From Bacteroidales bacterium (GTDB lineage: Bacteria; Bacteroidota; Bacteroidia; Bacteroidales; P3), in assembly GCA_021443125.1 (NCBI GenBank), contig JABUUQ010000007.1, positions 1 to 12,946 on the forward strand: a stretch of 12,946 nucleotides of DNA, written 5' to 3'. The notes under the pieces were generated by a model. The model had not been told where the DNA came from. It was given only the letters and a program-made list of their open reading frames with translations, and ran no database searches. Of this stretch, positions 5,650 to 11,987 are shown one piece after another. Every line of letters begins with the position of its first letter. Position 1 is the stretch's first letter. The position numbers and the translations under genes are program-made.

Positions 5650-6789
5650 TTAATTTATAGATTTGGTACTCGAAATGCATTTTTCTGACCATAATGTTTC
5701 TTTTTCCCAATTTAACATTTTATACGAATCCAAATATATTTCATTTTGTTTTGTCGGGATAAAGACAGACAATCCACACCCTCTAACAGAATTGTTCATT
5801 CCATTTGCATTAAACACTATAATATTATCTAAATACTGAGTGGGAATGCACAATTTCTCAAATACATCTCTTATATCAAAAAAAATTTTGTAGAAACGAA
5901 AATCATAAGAAATAATTTTTGAAACATCTATTTTTGATATTTCAAAATAGTTTGTATTTGCAAGAAATTCAAGTAAATTCGCCGTTTCTTCTGTTTTACA
6001 TATGGAAATAGATATGTCCTCAGTATAATTTTTGTATCTTTCTACATAATTATTACATAATTCTACAAGTCTTTCTTGGAGCGGTACATTATGGAGTAAA
6101 ATGTTTAAAGCATTTCTATCCATGATTCCCATAGATGGAACGATTTCAGGAGAACCTACAATGTACCCACATTTTTTTCTTGCATCAGTTACGACTTCTA
6201 TTGCTGCCATATAGCAAGCATCAAAAATGATATAGTCATAGTAACAAGGTAATATTTCAAACAGATTGTTGGTATTTATTATTGAACCACTGTCCAATCC
6301 AAAAGAACGTGTATATACAGAACTATCTGTATGAATCCATCCACTACCATGTGACCATAGAATGAGACCATTCTCTCGTGCAGGAAAATTAACTGATATG
6401 TACTCTAATATGTTCTTTAAATTATTGGGACTTAAAGAATTCATTTCAATATAATCATATAGTTTATGATAACCATCATGTAACTTATATAAACGTGGGG
6501 TACCTAAATCATCAACATATACGAGTATATTTGTGTTATCATCACTTAAAACAGATTTTGATAGGTCAGACAATAAGGAATCAGCTTCTGCATATAGGTT
6601 ATTGTCTGCGACTATATAAAAGACGATTGTTTTTTCCTTAATTATATTTGTTGTAGGTGTTTCGTCTTGTGTACAGGAAACTATCGTTGAAACAATTATG
6701 ACAGCAATTGTTGCTGTCATAATTGTTTTTCGTAAAAATATGAATATTTGATGTAGGCCAGTTAAATTATGGAGCATACTCAAATCCAT
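5650..6789 (-). CDS. Clostripain-family (C11) cysteine protease, predicted lipoprotein
   Basis: This 379-residue protein belongs to the peptidase C11 (clostripain) group, endopeptidases in the caspase-like clan that usually cut after Arg or Lys. Catalytic His147 sits in LILWSHGSGW and catalytic Cys192 in IIFDACYMAAIEV; the following GSPEIVPSMG is also typical of C11. The N-terminus has basic residues (LRKT), a hydrophobic core and a lipobox-like TIVSC ending at Cys39, so export and lipid anchoring are predicted. The leader is long; a start at Met5 is as plausible as Met1, whereas Met24 would lose the basic region. The gene begins 13 bp after the 91-aa membrane protein gene, in the same AT-rich block. 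C11 relatives in Bacteroides (fragipain) activate secreted toxins, which makes the lipoprotein at 7456-8397 a candidate substrate. Confidence 0.88.
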   Translation of the reverse strand: MDLSMLHNLTGLHQIFIFLRKTIMTATIAVIIVSTIVSCTQDETPTTNIIKEKTIVFYIVADNNLYAEADSLLSDLSKSVLSDDNTNILVYVDDLGTPRLYKLHDGYHKLYDYIEMNSLSPNNLKNILEYISVNFPARENGLILWSHGSGWIHTDSSVYTRSFGLDSGSIINTNNLFEILPCYYDYIIFDACYMAAIEVVTDARKKCGYIVGSPEIVPSMGIMDRNALNILLHNVPLQERLVELCNNYVERYKNYTEDISISICKTEETANLLEFLANTNYFEISKIDVSKIISYDFRFYKIFFDIRDVFEKLCIPTQYLDNIIVFNANGMNNSVRGCGLSVFIPTKQNEIYLDSYKMLNWEKETLWSEKCISSTKSIN

Positions 6790-6802
6790 AAGAATTGAAC
6801 AT

Positions 6803-7078
6803 TCATTTTTGTTTATTCTTTGCTATAATATGTCTAACAACCTCGCATAACAAAGAAATTATAGTGAAGTCAAGATAAATTGACCAAAATGATTTGTCAC
6901 AAGAAAATAAGAAATAGACAACCAAAGCAAAGGGCAATGCTACTATTAAAGCTGCAATTATGTAAATAACAATATTTTTATACATGGCGTTAATGAAATA
7001 TATTCTTTTAAAGATGAATAAAATGACCAACGACTCTAAACTTAGCAAGTATATACCTTTAGACTCAGTGAAGGACAT
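6803..7078 (-). CDS. Small membrane protein upstream of the C11 protease
   Basis: I do not recognise a family. The 91-residue protein has a strong membrane segment at about 35-59 (NIVIYIIAALIVALPFALVV), a second at about 66-82 (SIYLDFTIISLLCEVV) and possibly a third at about 9-24. It ends in a basic tail (RHIIAKNKQK). An internal start at Met32 would keep the two main segments and drop the first; the upstream ATG is kept because a good promoter ends about 57 nt before it. It is co-directional with the C11 gene and separated by 13 bp, so both probably share the promoter at 7142-7172. Small membrane proteins in such positions often give immunity or act as partners; that is inference here. Confidence 0.65.
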   Translation of the reverse strand: MSFTESKGIYLLSLESLVILFIFKRIYFINAMYKNIVIYIIAALIVALPFALVVYFLFSCDKSFWSIYLDFTIISLLCEVVRHIIAKNKQK

Positions 7079-7141
7079 CTGGGGTATTATTGATAATTCA
7101 ATGGGAACGAGATACCCTCCGTTTATGTTCGTTTTTATGAT

Positions 7142-7172
7142 GCAAAAGTACTATTTTTTTTCACATAACAAA
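7142..7172 (-). promoter_or_regulatory. Promoter for the small membrane protein and C11 genes
   Basis: On the minus strand TACTTTTGC (7150 down to 7142) fits the -7 consensus TAnnTTTG with the preferred C after it. TTTG at 7172-7169 is the -33 element, with an 18-nt spacer. Transcription would start near 7135, giving a leader of about 57 nt. This is one of the two best promoter matches in the window. Confidence 0.6.
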
Positions 7173-7455
7173 CATTATTTACGTTAAGGTTTGTTAAAAC
7201 CATACACCGCAAGTTTAAATAGTATATAGTTACCTCGATAATTCTCGTTAATTCAAGACGAAATTATATGATTGTCAATGTAGTTTATATGCTAACGCAA
7301 TATTGAGCTTGAACATACATTTATACATGAGCACATATAAAAATCGATAATCAATAGTTATACTTCTATTCATTTGGGCTATCAGAACACTTTTCAGTTA
7401 TTATTCATATTTATATATGGACTCATGTATAGACAATTTATGAGGTCGTTATGAA
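7151..7455. other. AT-rich non-coding region between lipoprotein and membrane protein genes
   Basis: No gene is supported on either strand; only very short frames occur. It contains the 18-bp inverted repeat at 7322-7339/7414-7431 and a small dyad GGTTT/AAACC (7188-7192, 7197-7201). It probably holds the end of the lipoprotein transcript and upstream sequence for the 7142-7172 promoter. Confidence 0.5.
7322..7431. repeat. Inverted repeat with 18-bp arms
   Basis: TATACATGAGCACATATA (7322-7339) and TATATGGACTCATGTATA (7414-7431) are complementary at 16 of 18 positions, separated by 74 bp of AT-rich sequence. The right arm lies 25 bp downstream of the lipoprotein stop. It may be a paired protein-binding site or a transcript-end structure. 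Confidence 0.5.
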
Positions 7456-8397
7456 CTATAAGGACTTAAGAAATTTGCCAACCTTTCCTACGATTCCTGT
7501 TGATCCATTTATTGCGCCTACAGCTGCACTCACTCCCACACCTGTCCATGTTGGTGAAGTGCCTTGAAACCAATTTATTCCCAAATTCCAAGCGACTCCA
7601 ACAATTGCACCAGCAGCATCCATAGCAACGACATGTGGAATTTTCCCTTCAACAGGAATTGCTTGAGGGTTTTCTTCCCACCATTGCAGAGAAGACTTCG
7701 ATAGCGCAAAAACAGGTCCTACCGTATTTATAGTTGGACATTCCTTTTGATATTTTGCATTGTCAATTTTTGCTATCATCTGGTCAAGTTCCTGTTCAAA
7801 CTTTTCATCTGAGATAAGTCCCGCAACGCTCTTGTCTATAAGAGATAACAATTCCTGTAGATAATTATATGTTTCTGTTGTTATCAAATCATTGTCTTTT
7901 ACAAAATTTACAAGCGATTTCACATTAGGCAAGTCGCTTACATCCAATACAGAATCGTTTGCTAGAGTTTCAAAATCATTCAATGTGAGTACTGACTTGT
8001 TACTCAAGTTTGCTCTTGTATCATTTTGTTCAACAAGAGCATTTTCAAAATGAACTGCATTTACAAGATTTTTATAATATGATAGACCTTTGATGAAGTC
8101 TCTCTTATCAATTCCATATTTATCAATATCAATCTTTGCTACAAGCCTCGTATTGAAATCAAGAATATAGTCAATGCCTTCATCAACGCTTTCAATCTTT
8201 TGATCTGTTGTCAAATGCTCTTGAATATTGCTCATAAATAAGTTATGAATGTCTCCCAAATAGTTGTAGTCTGAGATTTTTGCAGATGACATGTCTTCAG
8301 TATTAGTGTTATCCATAATGTTAGATGAACATGATGCTATCAAAGTGATTGTTGTACCCAATAGCAAGAAAGTCTTTAGTTGAGTTAGTGTTTTCAT
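7456..8397 (-). CDS. Lipoprotein with bacteriocin-like C-terminal tail
   Basis: This 313-residue protein is not a family I can name. It has a clear type II signal peptide: a short basic start, a hydrophobic core and the lipobox LIASC with Cys23. Residues about 35-215 are mostly helical and charged, with many Leu/Ile-rich helices. The last 60 residues are quite different. After the only basic residue in that stretch, Lys252 (VEGK), the sequence becomes rich in Gly, Ala and Val with three Trp (DAAGAIVGVAWNLGINWF at 260-277, then GVGVSAAVGAINGS) and ends in a cationic GKVGKFLKSL. This resembles small membrane-active bacteriocins. Its neighbour is a lipoprotein protease of Arg/Lys specificity, so release of the tail is possible. 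Alternatively, the tail may simply anchor or assemble the protein at the membrane. Confidence 0.75.
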   Translation of the reverse strand: MKTLTQLKTFLLLGTTITLIASCSSNIMDNTNTEDMSSAKISDYNYLGDIHNLFMSNIQEHLTTDQKIESVDEGIDYILDFNTRLVAKIDIDKYGIDKRDFIKGLSYYKNLVNAVHFENALVEQNDTRANLSNKSVLTLNDFETLANDSVLDVSDLPNVKSLVNFVKDNDLITTETYNYLQELLSLIDKSVAGLISDEKFEQELDQMIAKIDNAKYQKECPTINTVGPVFALSKSSLQWWEENPQAIPVEGKIPHVVAMDAAGAIVGVAWNLGINWFQGTSPTWTGVGVSAAVGAINGSTGIVGKVGKFLKSL

Positions 8398-8770
8398 TGT
8401 TTCATTTTATTAAGGGTTAATAAACGGGTTAAAAAAGGCCAAGCCATTTAATCGCAATAAATGTTTTTGCCGTATTAATATGAATAGAACTAATTAGACA
8501 AATAAAGGTTAATTGTAGAGCTGGCAAGACTCTGAAATAATCGTAAGTTGAGATTCCAATTTGTCTTTATTTGTGCTGCAAATATGCTAATTAATGTTTG
8601 TTGTTCCTGTGTAAAATCAAGAAAAAGTGGTAAACAATGAGTTAATATGGCAAGATTGTCTGCTCCACATTGCAAAAACATAATTGTTGCGGTCTATTTA
8701 ATTTATCTATCTACAATGATGTAACTCGTTCTATTGGTCAGACCACTTCTTTATCAATGATAGGAAATCC
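8398..8770. other. 373-bp non-coding region before the lipoprotein gene
   Basis: No gene is supported. It carries a possible promoter for the lipoprotein (8499-8528), a second weaker -7-like CATATTTGC on the minus strand (8586 down to 8578), and a 9-bp palindrome GGTCAGACC (8736-8744) just after the end of the AbiEii gene. The right part probably holds the transcript end of the AbiE pair. Confidence 0.45.
8499..8528 (-). promoter_or_regulatory. Weak promoter candidate for the lipoprotein gene
   Basis: On the minus strand TTTATTTG (8506 down to 8499) differs from TAnnTTTG at one base, and CTTG (8528-8525) stands in for TTTG with an 18-nt spacer. The leader would be about 95 nt. Both boxes are imperfect, so this is tentative. 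Confidence 0.3.
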
Positions 8771-9835
8771 TCATAGCCTAATTTTTATAGCAACTCCCCT
8801 AAACCTGTTCTGCAACACCTTCATTGCCTGCATCAATTCGTCAAAAGACAAAGATTCCGCATAGATGAAACTACTCTGCATATCCTTATAGTCAGCCTCA
8901 TAGCTCGCCAATAGATTGTCAGGAGGAAGAATGGTAATGGTTTCAGGCAGTTCCTTGGAATAGTCCACATAACCTACATGGTAGAACTTCTTCCTGTGTT
9001 CAACGATGTCATGATACAGGGTTGCATCGGCTAAGGCTTGTGCAGCATAGTCTGTATGAGACAGTCGTTCCAAGTCATAGAAATGGCGTGTAAGTCTTCT
9101 CGTTCTTGGCTTTTCCTTCTGAAATTCTTCGCATAGCAAGAAGGCTTTCTCAAGGAATGTCCTTGCCGGGCTGACGGTCTTGACTTCCATCGCAAAGGCC
9201 TCATCCACTGCTATGCCTTCTGCGGCGAATGTCTGGTTGATTAAAGAGGAGATTCGTTTTATCTCAAAAGGCTCAGACATTGACAGGACGCTAATCTCAA
9301 TTTTAACAACAGGACTGGCGTATGACTCTGCACCGCTGTAAAGAGAAGGATATTGAACAAAGATTACACTTGGATCCTTGTCATGGTCAACCTTCATGGG
9401 ATTGCCGTCTTCATCTTTCTGCTCATTCTCTCCAAAAACAATAACATCGGTTAAGCCCATTTCTGATAACACCGTTTTCAGCTCTTCTTTCAACTCGTTC
9501 AGTATGAAGTCGTGTCCTTTTTCGCGAAGGTGATGAATCTGTGTATTGCTGGTACATTTGGCGCACGACTCTCCTTTCACCTCCAGAAAATAACTTCTGT
9601 CCAAAGCAACATCCACATCCTCACTGAATCTGTTGATTAAATCCCATCCCTTACTGAGGCTTGTACCACCTTTGAAAATTAGGAATTTAGCAATGCTCGT
9701 ATGGAACAGGGCATACAATACAGATGTTACCCACCAGTCTTTCTCCGCTGCCATTTCGTCAATGTGTCGCATGTCAATGACACGCTGTATCATTGCTTTT
9801 CTTTCCGCAATGGAAAAGTCTATCCATCTACTCAT
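8771..9835 (-). CDS. abiEii: AbiEii/AbiGii-family nucleotidyltransferase toxin
   Basis: This 354-residue protein is the toxin half of an AbiE-type (type IV) toxin-antitoxin pair. The nucleotidyltransferase signature is clear: FKGGTSLSK at 54-62, followed by SEDVDVAL with Asp73 and Asp75 as metal ligands. The KIEISV strand further on would carry the third acidic position. Family members transfer nucleotides to RNA or otherwise block growth and can abort phage infection. A Cys91-x2-Cys94 and His101-His102 cluster shortly after the active-site motif could bind zinc; I do not know it as a usual family feature. The ATG lies within the end of the antitoxin gene (8-bp overlap, 9828-9835), so translation is probably coupled. 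Length is normal for the family. Confidence 0.9.
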   Translation of the reverse strand: MSRWIDFSIAERKAMIQRVIDMRHIDEMAAEKDWWVTSVLYALFHTSIAKFLIFKGGTSLSKGWDLINRFSEDVDVALDRSYFLEVKGESCAKCTSNTQIHHLREKGHDFILNELKEELKTVLSEMGLTDVIVFGENEQKDEDGNPMKVDHDKDPSVIFVQYPSLYSGAESYASPVVKIEISVLSMSEPFEIKRISSLINQTFAAEGIAVDEAFAMEVKTVSPARTFLEKAFLLCEEFQKEKPRTRRLTRHFYDLERLSHTDYAAQALADATLYHDIVEHRKKFYHVGYVDYSKELPETITILPPDNLLASYEADYKDMQSSFIYAESLSFDELMQAMKVLQNRFRGVAIKIRL

Positions 9836-10439
9836 TATTGTTATCCTTCCTGTTTTTGATGATTAAGTTTCTGACCCACACTGGAGCCAAAAGTATGTCG
9901 TGATCAAAAGTCTTGTATTCGGGGTGTGTCGACAGCAACTGCCTGATGCGTTTCTCGTCTTCATCTGTGATGTTTCCTTCTCCTATGCTGCGCAATGCCT
10001 GGACGAGTTCAGGCATCAGTTTCCCTTTATATGCGAAATTCTTAGGTACGCCGTGTTTCAAAGTCACCATTCTGTTTCCTAATTTCAACTGTCGTGGTGT
10101 GCCGGACGTGAGGAAGCAAGTGTTCATTGGCACTTGCGTTGAGAACCCTAATTTGTTTTCGGCAGTCTGCCCGGTGGCGATAATCTTGGCTTTATCGCGC
10201 TTTGCTATCTGGCAGACGATTTCCGTTGCCGTTGGATAAAGTATGCCAAACTGCGTTTTCCTTGCTTTGACATATATGCCTTTTGCGATGCGCATGATAA
10301 ACTTTTCCTTCTCAAAATCCGCAAGGAGTTTTGTTACATACTCCACGTTGAATTTTGAAAAGGATGACACCATGAATATCTCGCCATATTTTGCGTGAGT
10401 TATCTTGGCTCTTATTTGTTGTATTACAGCATCCTTCAT
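9828..10439 (-). CDS. AbiEi-like antitoxin / transcriptional repressor (DUF6088 type)
   Basis: This 203-residue protein is the antitoxin partner of the AbiEii toxin, recognised by both sequence and position. Residues about 1-60 form a winged helix-turn-helix, with the recurrent RIAKGIYVK wing seen in AbiEi and DUF6088 proteins. The rest (about 65-195) is the alpha/beta C-terminal domain that counters the toxin and helps bind DNA; TATEIVCQIAKRDK and TSGTPRQLKLGN are typical stretches. AbiEi proteins bind inverted repeats at their own promoter and repress the pair. A suitable dyad lies between the -7 box and the start codon (10462-10488). The gene is first in the operon and overlaps the toxin by 8 bp. 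Confidence 0.85.
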   Translation of the reverse strand: MKDAVIQQIRAKITHAKYGEIFMVSSFSKFNVEYVTKLLADFEKEKFIMRIAKGIYVKARKTQFGILYPTATEIVCQIAKRDKAKIIATGQTAENKLGFSTQVPMNTCFLTSGTPRQLKLGNRMVTLKHGVPKNFAYKGKLMPELVQALRSIGEGNITDEDEKRIRQLLSTHPEYKTFDHDILLAPVWVRNLIIKNRKDNNNE

Positions 10440-10461
10440 CTCATTTTTGTTATATAATTTA

Positions 10462-10498
10462 GTCGGAATAAAACTTCTTTTTTACGACCGCAAAGTTA
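10462..10498 (-). promoter_or_regulatory. AbiE promoter -7 box with adjacent operator-like dyad
   Basis: On the minus strand TAACTTTGC (10498 down to 10490) is an exact match to TAnnTTTG plus C; a -33 TTTG is not obvious. Just downstream lies an imperfect inverted repeat: GTCG (10462-10465) and CGAC (10485-10488) outside, TAAAA (10469-10473) and TTTTA (10480-10484) inside. Its place over the expected transcription start (near 10483) fits autoregulation by the AbiEi protein. Confidence 0.5.
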
Positions 10499-10745
10499 GT
10501 GATTTTATTTTAATTATTGGGCAGACTCGATTATAAATTCCTCAAAATTAACATAAATTGCATCAATTCCAGCCTTTATTTACATCCGACTGCACGTTTT
10601 TTCGCGGCAAAGCGATTCTCAGAGAGGGAAAATCACATCATCTGTTTTGATATGCTACCTCTTTCTGTTCCGATGCTTTTCGTATGGCACGCTATAGTTT
10701 CCAAAACTTTTGTGCGATTAACCAGATGAAATAGAACGTAAAGGG
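10499..10745. other. Non-coding region between AbiE pair and recombinase operon
   Basis: No gene is supported. A short dyad TCGC/GCGA around GGCAAA occurs near 10602-10616. The left end would supply the upstream part of the AbiE promoter, and the right end receives the recombinase terminator. Confidence 0.45.
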
Positions 10746-10779
10746 AAAGAAAAAGGGCATCCCCACGCTGGAGACACCC
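10746..10779 (-). terminator. Intrinsic terminator of the recombinase operon
   Basis: Read on the minus strand, GGGTGTCTCC, an AGCGT loop and GGGGATGCCC (10779 down to 10755) form a 10-bp stem in which every position pairs, allowing three G-U pairs. TTTTTCTTT (10754-10746) follows directly. The structure begins 26 bp after the stop of the downstream recombinase. A wider repeat, AAAGGGAAA/TTTCCCTTT (10740-10748 and 10792-10800), brackets it. Confidence 0.8.
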
Positions 10780-10805
10780 AAATTCCTTCCTTTTCCCTTT
10801 TGTGT

Positions 10806-11987
10806 CTAAACGAATACACCATCAGTCAGATTGACGGTCTCAACCTTCGCATCCATCACCACATCGGCATAAACTTGTGTCGATACAATGCTTTGATGAC
10901 CAAGGATTTTGCTGACCGAGTACAACTCCGCACCTGCGGTAATTGCGAGTGTAGCAGCCGTGTGCCGGGAGCAGTGATAACTCAGATGCTTGTCATCGAT
11001 GCCAGCCTTCTCTCTGATGCGACTAATGTATTTTGTAAGAATGTCATGACCTTTGGGGATATGGAAGACGAAGTCATCTTGCTGGTCGGCAGTTTTCTCT
11101 GGCAATAATGACAAAGCCATATCATTTAGAGGTATGGTGACAGGCTGCTTTGTCTTTTGCTGGATGATTGAAACCACCTTTGTGTCACCTACACTTTTGA
11201 TGTTGTTCCATTTCAGATTGAAGATGTCGCTTCTCCTAAGCCCTGTCATACAGGAGAATCCGAAGGCGTGTTGAACCTGCCACTCGCTTTCGGTCTCTGG
11301 TTTGGCTGCCAGGAATCTTTGCAGTTCCTCTGCGGTCAGGAACTCACGATGCTTGTCAGGAGCGTGGAATTTCTCTAATTGTGATAGCCCTTGCACTGGG
11401 TTGAAGGGTATCACATTATCACGAACCGCCTTATTGAAGATGGCATTGATGGTCTGCCCGAACAACATAAGGGTGAAGCCAGCCAAGTGGTTGTCGTTGT
11501 CCTTGCATTGCCGCTCGTTCTTGTATTCTCTCATATAGTCATAGAGCGCACTGATGTGGGCAGTTGTCACCTTGTCAAGACGCAAGTCTGGCTCGTTCAT
11601 GGAGTTAAGGAACTCCTCAATGCGTCTGCGAACCAGCATCTTGTGGTCCATCATGCAACTGTTGTTGCCACATTCTTCTGACCACTCGTTATACTTGTTG
11701 CACCATTCCAGCCAAGTGTAACGGCAGATTTCCTTATGTGTTTTCTGCTTCTTCTGCTCTTTGACTTCCTTCTCCTTGTCAAAGTCTATGGGATGGAGCA
11801 TGCGGTCGGCACGTATTGCCATCGCCTGTTTCATCACTTCCTTGTTGTGCTTCTTCGCACCATGTGCAGTTTCAGGCATGAGGAACAAGCCAAGGGCTTC
11901 CTTCTTTCGGAAGCCTGGCTCATAATACTCAATGTATAGGCTTATGTTGCCAGTGGGCAATGCTCTTTGTTTGATTTCTACCTTCAT
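10806..11987 (-). CDS. Tyrosine recombinase (second of a tandem pair)
   Basis: This 393-residue protein is a full-length Bacteroidales-type phage-integrase-family recombinase. Residues about 1-70 are an arm-binding region with the strand pattern SLYIEYYEPGFRKKEALGL; about 90-190 are the core-binding helical (SAM-like) domain; about 210-393 are the catalytic domain. The catalytic set is complete: Arg251 (TGLRRSDI), a beta-hairpin Lys near 277-280, His338-x2-Arg341 (YHCSRH), His364 (LGHQS) and the nucleophile Tyr373 (QVYADV). Its ATG overlaps the stop of the upstream recombinase by 4 bp (11984-11987), so the two are translationally coupled. A strong terminator follows. Tandem recombinases of this kind jointly carry out integration and excision of Bacteroides elements. 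Confidence 0.93.
   Translation of the reverse strand: MKVEIKQRALPTGNISLYIEYYEPGFRKKEALGLFLMPETAHGAKKHNKEVMKQAMAIRADRMLHPIDFDKEKEVKEQKKQKTHKEICRYTWLEWCNKYNEWSEECGNNSCMMDHKMLVRRRIEEFLNSMNEPDLRLDKVTTAHISALYDYMREYKNERQCKDNDNHLAGFTLMLFGQTINAIFNKAVRDNVIPFNPVQGLSQLEKFHAPDKHREFLTAEELQRFLAAKPETESEWQVQHAFGFSCMTGLRRSDIFNLKWNNIKSVGDTKVVSIIQQKTKQPVTIPLNDMALSLLPEKTADQQDDFVFHIPKGHDILTKYISRIREKAGIDDKHLSYHCSRHTAATLAITAGAELYSVSKILGHQSIVSTQVYADVVMDAKVETVNLTDGVFV

Noticed and set aside
6984..7187. 67-aa plus-strand open frame
   Set aside because: It is antisense to the 91-aa membrane protein and its promoter, which fit a consistent minus-strand operon.
5650..8397. Bacterial gasdermin with activating protease
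   Set aside because: Gasdermins are cytoplasmic and unmodified by lipobox; here both the protease and presumed substrate carry export signals, and the lipoprotein body does not resemble a gasdermin.
8490..8681. 63-aa minus-strand open frame before the lipoprotein
   Set aside because: It covers promoter-like boxes, lacks domain features, and ends upstream of the lipoprotein leader; more likely untranslated.
10517..10729. 70-aa plus-strand open frame
   Set aside because: There is no ribosome binding site or promoter on that strand and no family resemblance.
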